The translations under genes were made by a program, and so were the position numbers. Under the pieces are notes generated by a model. That model was given only the letters and a program-made list of their open reading frames with translations, searched no databases and had not been told where the DNA came from. From assembly GCA_934190685.1 (NCBI GenBank), contig CAKPTK010000054.1, positions 1-14,814 of the forward strand: a stretch of 14,814 bases of DNA. The letters run 5' to 3'. Positions 8,188 to 14,814 of this stretch are shown here, one piece after another. Position 1 is the stretch's first letter. Each line of letters starts with the position of its first letter. The DNA comes from an uncultured Prevotella sp. GTDB lineage: Bacteria; Bacteroidota; Bacteroidia; Bacteroidales; Bacteroidaceae.

Positions 8188-10404
8188 ATGCTAAAACAAC
8201 ATATTCTTATCTTTCACACGGTGTTTTTTGCGTTATGCGTGATGATTTTGGCGGCTTGCTCGTCATCCAAATTCATCCCCGAAAAACAATATCTGCTCGA
8301 CCGTGTGGAAATACATTCCGACGACAAGGCCGTCAATGCCAAACAGTTTGAATCGCTCATCCGTCAACATGCCAACTCGCGTTGGTTCAGTCTGTTCAAG
8401 ATTCCTATGGGAACCTACGACCTTGCGGGCAAGGACTCTACAAAATGGATTAACCGAACACTGAAACGCATTGGCGAAAAGCCTGTTATCTACGACACGG
8501 TACAGGCGAGAAAGACGTGTGATGACCTCTTGATGGCGATGAAGAACATGGGGTATATGCAGTCGTCTGTCAGTGTGGACACACGCATCAAAGGAAAGAA
8601 ATTGACCGCTATCTACACTCTCCATCCCCGCAAACCTTATTATGTGAAGAGCATCCATTATGACATTGCGGACAGTCTCATCGCCTCCATTCTTGAGAAA
8701 GACTATCTGAAGACAAACCGCATCAAGAAGGGAGCACAGTTCTCCGTCAACGACCTCGACGAAGAGCGCAAGCGCATCACCGCAACGCTCGTCGACAAAG
8801 GATATTATCATTTCAACAAAGACTTCATCACCTATTCTGCCGACTCGGTCAAAGACGACAAGGGTATTGACCTCACCCTCCATCTGCATCTCTATCGTGC
8901 CAACAACAACGACACGGAACATCCGCATCCGCAATACCGCATCCGCAACGTGAATTTCTTCGGCAACGCCGACAGTTCCCTGCCCCTCCGCAGAAGTGTG
9001 CTCGACAATAACTGCCACATCGAACCAGGGAGGCTCTTCAGTGCAACCGACCTGCAAAACACCTATAATTATTTAGGTAGATTGTCGGCGGTGAAATACA
9101 CAAACATCCAATTTCATGAAGTGGACGACCACCAACTCGACTGCGATGTACAAGTAAGCACCAACAAGCCCAATTCCATCAGTTTCCAGCCGGAAGGCAC
9201 CAATACCGCTGGTGATCTCGGTGCAGCCGCCACTCTCACCTATCAGAACCGGAACATCTTCCATGGATCCGAGCTTTTCAGCCTTGAACTGCGCGCCGCC
9301 TTCGAAGCCATCACCGGACTTGAAGGCTATCAGAACCAAGACTACGAGGAGTATGGTGTCAAAGCGAGCTTAGCCTTTCCGAAGTTCATGGCACCGTTCC
9401 TTTCCCGCAGTTTTACCCGCAACAGCCACGGATCGTCAGAGCTTTCCCTGGCCTATAATCTCCAGAACCGTCCTGAGTTTCACCGGCGCGTTTTTTCTGC
9501 CGCATGGCGTTATAAGTGGAGCGAACCCAACCATCATTCCGCCTATAAGCTCGACTTGATAGACCTCAACTATGTCTATATGCCTTGGATTTCGCCCACC
9601 TTCAAGCACGACTATCTCGATGACACCAACAACCGCAATGCCATTCTCCGCTACAACTACGAGAATCTGTTTATCATGAAGATTGGGTTCGGCGTGACCT
9701 ACAACAATGGTGTACAGGCCCTCAAAGCCAATATCGAAACAGCAGGTAACATCCTTGGCGGACTTGCCAACGCTTGTCATTTCAAGAAAAACGCCAACAA
9801 TCAGCACACGCTTTTCAACATCGCCTACGCACAGTATGTGAAGGCGGATGTCGACTATACACATCTCATCAAATTCGATAGCCGTAACGAACTGGCCCTG
9901 CATGCAGGCTTCGGCATTGCCTACCCTTACGGGAACAGCACAGTACTGCCTTTTGAGAAACGTTACTTCTCCGGCGGTGCCAACTCTGTGAGAGGTTGGA
10001 ATGTCAGAGAACTGGGACCTGGAAGGTTTCGGGGTACGGACGGACGCATCGACTTCATCAACCAAACGGGCGACATGAAACTCGACTTGAATATGGAATT
10101 GCGCACCAAATTATTTTGGAAGTTCAATGGTGCCCTGTTTCTCGACGCCGGCAATATCTGGACCATACGCAACTATGCCGACCAGCCCGGTGGACAATTC
10201 CATTTTGACGAGTTCTACAAACAGATTGCCGTAGCCTACGGTCTGGGCATCCGTCTGAACTTCGACTATTTCATCGTTCGTTTCGACATGGGTATGAAGG
10301 CTGTCAATCCAGCCTACGAGACCAGCCGTGAGCACTTTTCCATCATCCATCCAGACATGAGCCGCGACTTCGCTTTCCACTTCGCCGTTGGCTTGCCTTT
10401 CTGA
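8188..10404 (+). CDS. TamL-like Omp85 outer-membrane assembly lipoprotein (BamA/TamA family)
   Basis: Omp85-superfamily protein of 738 residues, anchored by lipid in the outer membrane, where it probably inserts or exports proteins. From the chosen start there is a lipoprotein signal with lipobox LAAC, lipidated Cys24, followed by SSSKFIPEKQYLLDRVEI, typical of the Bacteroidota TamL group. Residues about 35-328 form the POTRA-like region; the last repeat starts near YRIRNVNFFGNA. The 16-strand barrel covers about 331-738, with the conserved Omp85 loop motif VRGW (R602-G603-W604) and a C-terminal strand ending in Phe. A frame open from 8110 would add 26 residues, but these hide the signal peptide and span a promoter box. 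It follows the radical SAM gene by 74 bp and converges with the TetR gene. No TamB partner is in the window. BamA itself is less likely, because it is not normally a lipoprotein. Confidence 0.9.
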   Translation: MLKQHILIFHTVFFALCVMILAACSSSKFIPEKQYLLDRVEIHSDDKAVNAKQFESLIRQHANSRWFSLFKIPMGTYDLAGKDSTKWINRTLKRIGEKPVIYDTVQARKTCDDLLMAMKNMGYMQSSVSVDTRIKGKKLTAIYTLHPRKPYYVKSIHYDIADSLIASILEKDYLKTNRIKKGAQFSVNDLDEERKRITATLVDKGYYHFNKDFITYSADSVKDDKGIDLTLHLHLYRANNNDTEHPHPQYRIRNVNFFGNADSSLPLRRSVLDNNCHIEPGRLFSATDLQNTYNYLGRLSAVKYTNIQFHEVDDHQLDCDVQVSTNKPNSISFQPEGTNTAGDLGAAATLTYQNRNIFHGSELFSLELRAAFEAITGLEGYQNQDYEEYGVKASLAFPKFMAPFLSRSFTRNSHGSSELSLAYNLQNRPEFHRRVFSAAWRYKWSEPNHHSAYKLDLIDLNYVYMPWISPTFKHDYLDDTNNRNAILRYNYENLFIMKIGFGVTYNNGVQALKANIETAGNILGGLANACHFKKNANNQHTLFNIAYAQYVKADVDYTHLIKFDSRNELALHAGFGIAYPYGNSTVLPFEKRYFSGGANSVRGWNVRELGPGRFRGTDGRIDFINQTGDMKLDLNMELRTKLFWKFNGALFLDAGNIWTIRNYADQPGGQFHFDEFYKQIAVAYGLGIRLNFDYFIVRFDMGMKAVNPAYETSREHFSIIHPDMSRDFAFHFAVGLPF

Positions 10405-10411
10405 CAAGTCG

Positions 10412-10438
10412 AAGGGAAATCAGGTGATATTTCTCCTT
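10412..10438. terminator. Possible weak bidirectional hairpin between convergent genes
   Basis: Between the stops of the TamL-like gene (10404) and the TetR gene (10442), arms AAGGGAAAT (10412-10420) and ATTTCTCCTT (10429-10438) can pair over 9 bp with one bulged T and an 8-nt loop. There is no long T tract on either side, so intrinsic termination is uncertain. The position between convergent genes is the main support. Confidence 0.35.
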
Positions 10439-10441
10439 ATC

Positions 10442-11080
10442 TTATAAAGAGGGACTGTCTATCTCAAAGCGGTCGAGCACCTCGAGACCTTTCGGCGTAC
10501 AGATGCCTCGGAAAAACACCATAATCATATTGGAGAAGATGTCGGACAGAGAATATTCGTCAAACATCTTCGACTCCATGGCTCCATTGATACCCATTTT
10601 GCTCACCCGCGCCACAATGTCATAGTTGACATCTGGACGGAAAAATCCCTCCTCGATGCCGCGCAGGAAGAAGTCCTTGGCATTTTCCTTGTTGCGTTCG
10701 TCCTCATTGCGCAGATATTGAAGCACCATGGGATAGCGGTGTAAATCGGCGAAGAAGTCAGGACTCACCTGACTGAATTCCTCCACTTGAAAATGGTAGA
10801 AGGCCAAAAGAATATCCATCACATTGGCATGGTGCGTCTCCACAAAGTCGCGAACATCACGCAGATGAGACTCATGCTCGAAACGCAAGCCTTCATAAAG
10901 CAATATCTCCTTGTTCTCGAATATCTCGTAGAGCGTACGCTTTGATACAGAAAGAGCCGTGGCTATGTCATCCATCTTGACCGACTTAACTCCACGCTTG
11001 CGAAACATCGCCATCGCCGAAGTCATAATCCGCTCTCTTAATTGTTTACGATAAGCAGTAGTTTCTGAGTTTTTTTGCAT
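10442..11080 (-). CDS. TetR/AcrR family transcriptional regulator
   Basis: DNA-binding regulator of 212 residues from the chosen ATG. The N-terminal TetR helix-turn-helix is clear: RIMTSAMAMFRKRGVKSVKM leads into MDDIATALSVSKRTLYEIFENKEILL (about 36-61). The rest is a helical ligand-binding and dimerisation domain with no recognisable specificity. An in-frame TTG at 11101 would add 7 residues, but it lies inside the promoter box at 11099-11106, so ATG at 11080 is preferred. The gene diverges from the malic enzyme gene across 118 bp that contain both promoters and an inverted repeat, an arrangement common for TetR proteins that control themselves and a neighbour. Ligand and target are unknown. 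It converges with the TamL-like gene. Confidence 0.9.
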   Translation of the reverse strand: MQKNSETTAYRKQLRERIMTSAMAMFRKRGVKSVKMDDIATALSVSKRTLYEIFENKEILLYEGLRFEHESHLRDVRDFVETHHANVMDILLAFYHFQVEEFSQVSPDFFADLHRYPMVLQYLRNEDERNKENAKDFFLRGIEEGFFRPDVNYDIVARVSKMGINGAMESKMFDEYSLSDIFSNMIMVFFRGICTPKGLEVLDRFEIDSPSL

Positions 11081-11098
11081 ATCTGTTATATTTAACTG

Positions 11099-11106
11099 CA
11101 AAATTA
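11099..11106 (-). promoter_or_regulatory. Promoter -7 box for the TetR-family gene
   Basis: On the minus strand TAATTTTG matches TAnnTTTG, 18 bp before the ATG at 11080, predicting a very short leader. No clear TTG is seen at -33. The box overlaps a short AT-rich palindrome, AAAATT-AC-AATTTT (11100-11113), which could be part of an autoregulatory site but may be chance in such AT-rich DNA. Confidence 0.5.
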
Positions 11107-11120
11107 CAATTTTTTATCTG

Positions 11121-11149
11121 AAAAACCTATCCTTATTATATAGTTTTTT
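11121..11149. promoter_or_regulatory. Inverted repeat, candidate operator in the tetR-maeB intergenic region
   Basis: Arms AAAAACCTAT (11121-11130) and ATAGTTTTTT (11140-11149) are complementary at 9 of 10 positions around a 9-bp spacer. The repeat fills the space between the expected -33 region and the -7 box of maeB, where a bound repressor would block RNA polymerase. Size and placement suit a TetR-family dimer, but binding is inference. The AT-richness raises the chance of coincidence. Confidence 0.4.
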
Positions 11150-11150
11150 G

Positions 11151-11158
11151 TAACTTTG
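11151..11158 (+). promoter_or_regulatory. Promoter -7 box for the malic enzyme gene
   Basis: TAACTTTG matches TAnnTTTG exactly and is followed after 40 bp by the maeB ATG at 11199, with an AT-rich, Shine-Dalgarno-free leader. The -33 region is poor, with no TTG at the right distance. The candidate operator ends 1 bp upstream. Confidence 0.55.
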
Positions 11159-11198
11159 CCCATCGAAAGTCAAGATTTATTATTTAAACTATCATAAT

Positions 11199-13490
11199 AT
11201 GGTAAAAATCACAAAAGAGGCAGCTCTCGCTTATCATGAGAACGTTCGCCCAGGCAAGATTGAAGTAAAGCCTACCAAACCTTACCGTACACAAACCGAC
11301 CTCAGTCTGGCCTACTCTCCAGGTGTGGCCTATCCATGTCTGGAAATACAAAGTAATCCGGACAGTGTATACAAATATACAGACAAGGGAAACCTCGTGG
11401 CTGTAATCAGCAATGGAACCGCCGTGCTCGGATTGGGCGACATTGGCGCCATGAGCGGCAAACCCGTTATGGAAGGCAAGGGACTGCTCTTCAAGATATA
11501 TGGAGGCATCGATGTGTTCGACATCGAAGTGGCAGAGAAAGATCCGGAGAAGTTCTGCGAGGCCGTGGAGAAAATTGCTCCTACATTCGGCGGCATCAAC
11601 TTGGAGGACATCAAAGCTCCTGAGTGTTTCTATATAGAGGAACGTCTGAAAAAGACACTCGACATCCCCGTGATGCACGACGACCAGCATGGCACTGCCA
11701 TCATCTCCGCCGCAGGACTCAAGAATGCCCTCGAGGTAGCCGGCAAGAATATTGAGGATGTGAAGATTGTGGTCAATGGCGCCGGTGCGGCAGCCATCTC
11801 CTGCACCAAACTCTACGTAGCGCTTGGCGCGAAAGTGGAGAACATCGTCATGCTCGACTCCAAGGGTGTCATCACCTCTGACCGTCCCAACCTGACTCCG
11901 CAAAAGAAACTCTTCGCCACCAACCGCCGCGATGTTCATACGCTCGAGGAAGCCATCAAGGGCGCCGACGTGTTCGTGGGTCTGTCAAAGGGAAATGTGC
12001 TCTCACAGGATATGATTCGCTCCATGGCCAACAGTCCTATCGTGTTTGCACTCGCCAACCCTGTGCCGGAAATTTCCTATGAGGACGCCATGGCCAGCCG
12101 TCCCGACGTACTCATGTCCACCGGCCGTAGCGACTACCCCAACCAAATCAACAACGTCATCGGATTCCCCTATATCTTCCGTGGCGCACTCGATGTGCAC
12201 GCACGCGCTATTAATGAGGAGATGAAGATGGCAGCCGTTCACGCCATCGCCGAGTTGGCCAAACAACCTGTTCCCGACGTGGTGAACGATGTCTATCACG
12301 TGAGCGACTTGTCATTCGGTCCTAAGTATTTCATTCCGAAGCCTGTAGACCCACGACTCATCACTGAAGTGTCCGCAGCCGTGGCAAAAGCCGCTATTGA
12401 CAGTGGTGTGGCACGCCGCACCATCACAGACTGGGACGCTTACAAGAAGAACCTTCGCCAGATGTTGGGTCAGGAGACCAAGCTCACCCGCAAGCTCCAT
12501 GACACAGCACGTCTGCATCCACAGCGTGTGGTATTCGCCGAAGGTGGACACCCGACTATGATGAAAGCCGCTGTACAGGCCAAGACAGAAGGCATCTGTA
12601 CACCTATTTTATTGGGCAATCCCGACAGACTGAAGAGACTGGCACAACGCTTGAAACTGAGCCTCGAAGGCATTGAAATCGTCGACATGCGTGCCGACCA
12701 GGAGCAGGGACGCCGTGCCACCTATGCCAAACACCTCGCCAAGAAGCGTGCCCGCATGGGCTACACTTTCGAGGAGGCATATGACAAGATGTATGAGCGC
12801 AACTACTTCGGTATGATGATGGTGGAATTCGGCGATGCTGACGCATTCATCACTGGCCTCTACACAAAATATTCCAACACCATCAAGGTGGCCAAAGAGG
12901 TAATCGGTATCCAGCCGTCCTACAACCACTTCGCCACCATGCACATCCTCAACACTCAGAAGGGAACCTATTATATCGCCGACACGCTCATCAACCGTCA
13001 TCCCGATGAGAACGTGCTCGTGGACATTGCACGTCTGAGCGCACAGACTGTGGAGTTCTTCAATGAGAAGCCTGTCATCTCCATGATTAGCTACTCTAAC
13101 TTCGGCACCGACGAGAAGGGGTCGCCTGTGGCTGTCCACAATGCCGTGGCAGAGATGCAGCGCCGTTATCCAGATTTGGCCATCGATGGCGAGATGCAGG
13201 TGAACTTCGCCCTCAACAAGAATCTGCGTGACGACAAGTTCCCGTTCACCCGTTTGAAAGGCCTGGATGTCAACACCCTCGTATTCCCGAACATGAGCAG
13301 TGCCAATGGCAGCTACAAGCTCCTCCAGTCGCTCGATCCCGATGCGGAAATCATCGGCCCTATCCAGATGGGACTCAACAAACCTATCCACTTCACGGAT
13401 TTCGAAAGTTCTGTAAGCGATGTGGTGAACATCACTGCTGTAGCCGTCATTGACGCATATGTGGAGAAAATCAAGAACGAAAAGAAATAG
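11199..13490 (+). CDS. maeB: NADP-dependent malic enzyme with C-terminal phosphotransacetylase-like domain (MaeB type)
   Basis: Cytoplasmic enzyme of 763 residues converting malate to pyruvate and CO2 with formation of NAD(P)H. The malic enzyme part (about 1-425) shows the catalytic Tyr39 in SLAYSPGVA, Lys94 in MEGKGLLFK, metal ligands E136/D137 (NLEDIKAPE) and D162 in [10 protein letters not shown], and a Rossmann loop NGAGAAA (193-199). NADP preference is assumed from the family. The C-terminal part (about 430-763) is homologous to phosphate acetyltransferase, but the catalytic Ser-Arg of true Pta enzymes (SRG motif) appears replaced by D734-F735. That fits the known state of MaeB proteins, where this domain senses acetyl-CoA rather than catalysing. 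Length is typical. It diverges from the TetR gene and is followed after 11 bp by the DUF4861 gene. Confidence 0.95.
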   Translation: MVKITKEAALAYHENVRPGKIEVKPTKPYRTQTDLSLAYSPGVAYPCLEIQSNPDSVYKYTDKGNLVAVISNGTAVLGLGDIGAMSGKPVMEGKGLLFKIYGGIDVFDIEVAEKDPEKFCEAVEKIAPTFGGINLEDIKAPECFYIEERLKKTLDIPVMHDDQHGTAIISAAGLKNALEVAGKNIEDVKIVVNGAGAAAISCTKLYVALGAKVENIVMLDSKGVITSDRPNLTPQKKLFATNRRDVHTLEEAIKGADVFVGLSKGNVLSQDMIRSMANSPIVFALANPVPEISYEDAMASRPDVLMSTGRSDYPNQINNVIGFPYIFRGALDVHARAINEEMKMAAVHAIAELAKQPVPDVVNDVYHVSDLSFGPKYFIPKPVDPRLITEVSAAVAKAAIDSGVARRTITDWDAYKKNLRQMLGQETKLTRKLHDTARLHPQRVVFAEGGHPTMMKAAVQAKTEGICTPILLGNPDRLKRLAQRLKLSLEGIEIVDMRADQEQGRRATYAKHLAKKRARMGYTFEEAYDKMYERNYFGMMMVEFGDADAFITGLYTKYSNTIKVAKEVIGIQPSYNHFATMHILNTQKGTYYIADTLINRHPDENVLVDIARLSAQTVEFFNEKPVISMISYSNFGTDEKGSPVAVHNAVAEMQRRYPDLAIDGEMQVNFALNKNLRDDKFPFTRLKGLDVNTLVFPNMSSANGSYKLLQSLDPDAEIIGPIQMGLNKPIHFTDFESSVSDVVNITAVAVIDAYVEKIKNEKK

Positions 13491-13501
13491 ACAATCCGGC
13501 A

Positions 13502-14728
13502 ATGAATAAACTTCTATCACTGGCCATGCTCACCATGCTTTCCGCATCAGCCATGGCACAGAAGACCATCACCGTCAACGTGAAGAATCCCGCCAGCACC
13601 CCCAAGGAGTCAGCTCCCGTTGTGGTGAGCCTCAAAGACTATGGATTCGCCGTCAAGTCTGCGTTGGTAAAACTGGGCAACGAGGAGATTCCTTGCCAAC
13701 TTGACGATCTTGACAAAGACGGAACCAATGATGAACTTTGCTTCGTCACACCTATCGGCAAGAAGGAACAGAAGACCTTCACCGTCACCCTCCTGCCTAC
13801 CGGAAAGCCTCGCCAATACACACCCCGTGTATACAACGAAATGCTTCTGCCCAACAAGAAGGTGAAAGAGAAGAACAAGCAGGACATCTATATCTCCTGC
13901 CTCACCTATGACCATGGAGGCCCCTCCTACAGCGTGCAGCACCATCATGGTGTGGCGTTCGAGAGCGAGCTGACTTGCTTCCGCATCTATTTCGACGCCC
14001 GACAGAGCATCGACCTTTACGGCAAGCGCCATAAAAGACTTGAACTCAAGGAGACGCAGTTCTATCCTAGCAAGGAGCAGCTCGCCGCCGGCTATGGTGA
14101 CGACGTGCTTTGGGCAGGCAACACGTTTGCCCTGGGTGCCTTCCGTGGATGGGACGGCAAGCAGCAGCAACCGCTTGAAAAAGTGGAACACCGCACACAG
14201 CGCATTATCTCCAACGGACCTGTACGCTCGGTGGTCGAAGTGCTCGACGACCAATGGGAGGCAGACCCAACCAAAGAACCCATCGACGTAAAATTGCGCT
14301 ACACCATTTGGGCTGGACACCGCGATGTGGACGTGGACGCCTTCTTCCGTCAGAACGTGAATGGATATAAGTTCTCCACAGGTGTCATCCGGGTGAAAGG
14401 TTCCACTGAATTCAACGACCACAAGGGACTGCGCGGTTGCTGGGGAAGCGACTGGGCGGTAGCAGAGAAAGACTCTGCAGGCCACAAGCGGGAGACTGTA
14501 GGCCTGGGCGTCTACATTCCAAAACCCTACCTGCTTGAGGAAATTCCTACAACGGTAGACGAACTGCCCTTCGTCATCGGTACCACAGGCAACCACCTGC
14601 GCTATCACATCACATTCTGCAGCGACAACGAAGACTTCGGCTACCACTCTTCCAAAGAATGGTTTGACGCCATGAAGAATTGGCGCAAGGATGTGGACAC
14701 ACCTGTAGAGGTGAGCGTGACAAAATAA
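13502..14728 (+). CDS. Secreted DUF4861 domain-containing protein
   Basis: Exported protein of 408 residues with a clear signal peptide (MNKLLSLAMLTMLSASAMA, cleavage likely after A19 before Gln20). The mature part is beta-rich, with recognisable DUF4861 features such as the DGTNDELCF segment near the start (about 73-81), DHGGPSYSVQHHHGVAFES (138-156) and a WAGHRDVDVDAFFR segment (271-284). The family occurs in Bacteroidota, often near polysaccharide-degradation genes, but I know of no firmly established reaction. The His-rich stretch and conserved acidic residues could bind metal or sugar; this is inference. It lies 11 bp after maeB, so it is probably co-transcribed with it, and a strong terminator follows 18 bp after the stop. 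No polysaccharide-utilisation genes are seen next to it within the window. Confidence 0.85.
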   Translation: MNKLLSLAMLTMLSASAMAQKTITVNVKNPASTPKESAPVVVSLKDYGFAVKSALVKLGNEEIPCQLDDLDKDGTNDELCFVTPIGKKEQKTFTVTLLPTGKPRQYTPRVYNEMLLPNKKVKEKNKQDIYISCLTYDHGGPSYSVQHHHGVAFESELTCFRIYFDARQSIDLYGKRHKRLELKETQFYPSKEQLAAGYGDDVLWAGNTFALGAFRGWDGKQQQPLEKVEHRTQRIISNGPVRSVVEVLDDQWEADPTKEPIDVKLRYTIWAGHRDVDVDAFFRQNVNGYKFSTGVIRVKGSTEFNDHKGLRGCWGSDWAVAEKDSAGHKRETVGLGVYIPKPYLLEEIPTTVDELPFVIGTTGNHLRYHITFCSDNEDFGYHSSKEWFDAMKNWRKDVDTPVEVSVTK

Positions 14729-14746
14729 GTAAGAATAGAACAATCG

Positions 14747-14792
14747 CAAAAAAAGTGCAGCCTACTAATAGACGTAGGCTGCACTTTTTTTG
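14747..14792. terminator. Strong symmetric rho-independent terminator after the maeB-DUF4861 pair
   Basis: A hairpin with a perfect stem of 18 bp (14748-14765 with 14774-14791), extended to 19 by C14747-G14792, and an 8-nt loop. The stem core is GTGCAGCCTAC/GTAGGCTGCAC, flanked by A7 on the left and T7 on the right. Both strands therefore read as GC-rich stem plus U tract, so it can stop transcription from either side. Confidence 0.93.
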
Positions 14793-14814
14793 TTTATACC
14801 GGAATGGATGAAAA

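Noticed and set aside
8263..9057. 264-codon minus-strand open frame opposite the POTRA region of the TamL-like gene
   Set aside because: Antisense to a well-supported gene, with no promoter box or recognisable domain.
12609..13520. 303-codon open frame on the minus strand opposite the end of maeB
   Set aside because: It is fully antisense to the conserved PTA-like domain, and its translation is His/Val/Glu-rich without any motif, as expected from a codon-bias shadow.
13610..14749. Long open frame (379 codons) on the minus strand opposite the DUF4861 gene
   Set aside because: It lies antisense to a gene with signal peptide, family motifs and a terminator. Its translation shows no recognisable domain. 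Such shadows are common where the true gene avoids certain codons.
1..14814. CRISPR array, insertion sequence, prophage, tRNA/rRNA or defence system
   Set aside because: No regularly spaced repeats, transposase, integrase, terminal inverted repeats, RNA-gene signatures or defence domains were seen. The window is packed with ordinary chromosomal genes.

Overview
The window looks like chromosomal core sequence from a member of the Bacteroidota, most likely order Bacteroidales and plausibly Prevotellaceae. The reasons are the gene families (a TamL-type lipoprotein Omp85 protein, a DPP IV-like S9 peptidase, a DUF4861 protein, a Uup-like ABC-F), the lack of clear Shine-Dalgarno sequences with A/T-rich leaders instead, and repeated TAnnTTTG boxes of the Bacteroidota sigma factor just upstream of genes. 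The genus is an inference; no rRNA or tRNA gene is present to fix it.

Layout. Positions 54-7099 (minus strand) hold six tightly packed genes that read as one transcription unit: a secreted DPP IV-like peptidase, endonuclease III (nth), a DUF2461 protein, the ribosome-assembly GTPase EngB, a Uup-like ABC-F ATPase and a Gfo/Idh/MocA oxidoreductase. Gaps are 8-34 bp, plus one ATGA overlap. A 93-bp region (7100-7192) carries overlapping divergent promoters. On its other side, plus-strand genes encode a YhcC-type radical SAM protein and a TamL-like outer-membrane assembly lipoprotein. A TetR-family regulator on the minus strand (10442-11080) converges with tamL and diverges from a plus-strand pair: a malic enzyme with a C-terminal phosphotransacetylase-like domain, and a secreted DUF4861 protein. 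The pair ends in a strong symmetric hairpin terminator at 14747-14792.

How the genes work together. The left operon mixes housekeeping (ribosome assembly, DNA repair, translation or DNA-branch ABC-F) with periplasmic peptide breakdown, and shows no single pathway. In the right part, the TetR gene and maeB face away from each other across 118 bp. That region holds two promoter boxes and an inverted repeat placed over the maeB promoter spacer, so local control of the malic enzyme is a reasonable hypothesis.

Two starts were moved from the longest reading frame: tamL to 8188 (lipoprotein signal, promoter box inside the longer frame) and tetR to 11080 (the longer TTG start lies inside a promoter box). 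I found no mobile element, CRISPR array, RNA gene, prophage or defence system. No gap between genes exceeds 300 bp. I do not see a previously undescribed system; the points worth checking are regulatory sites, start sites and gene pairings.
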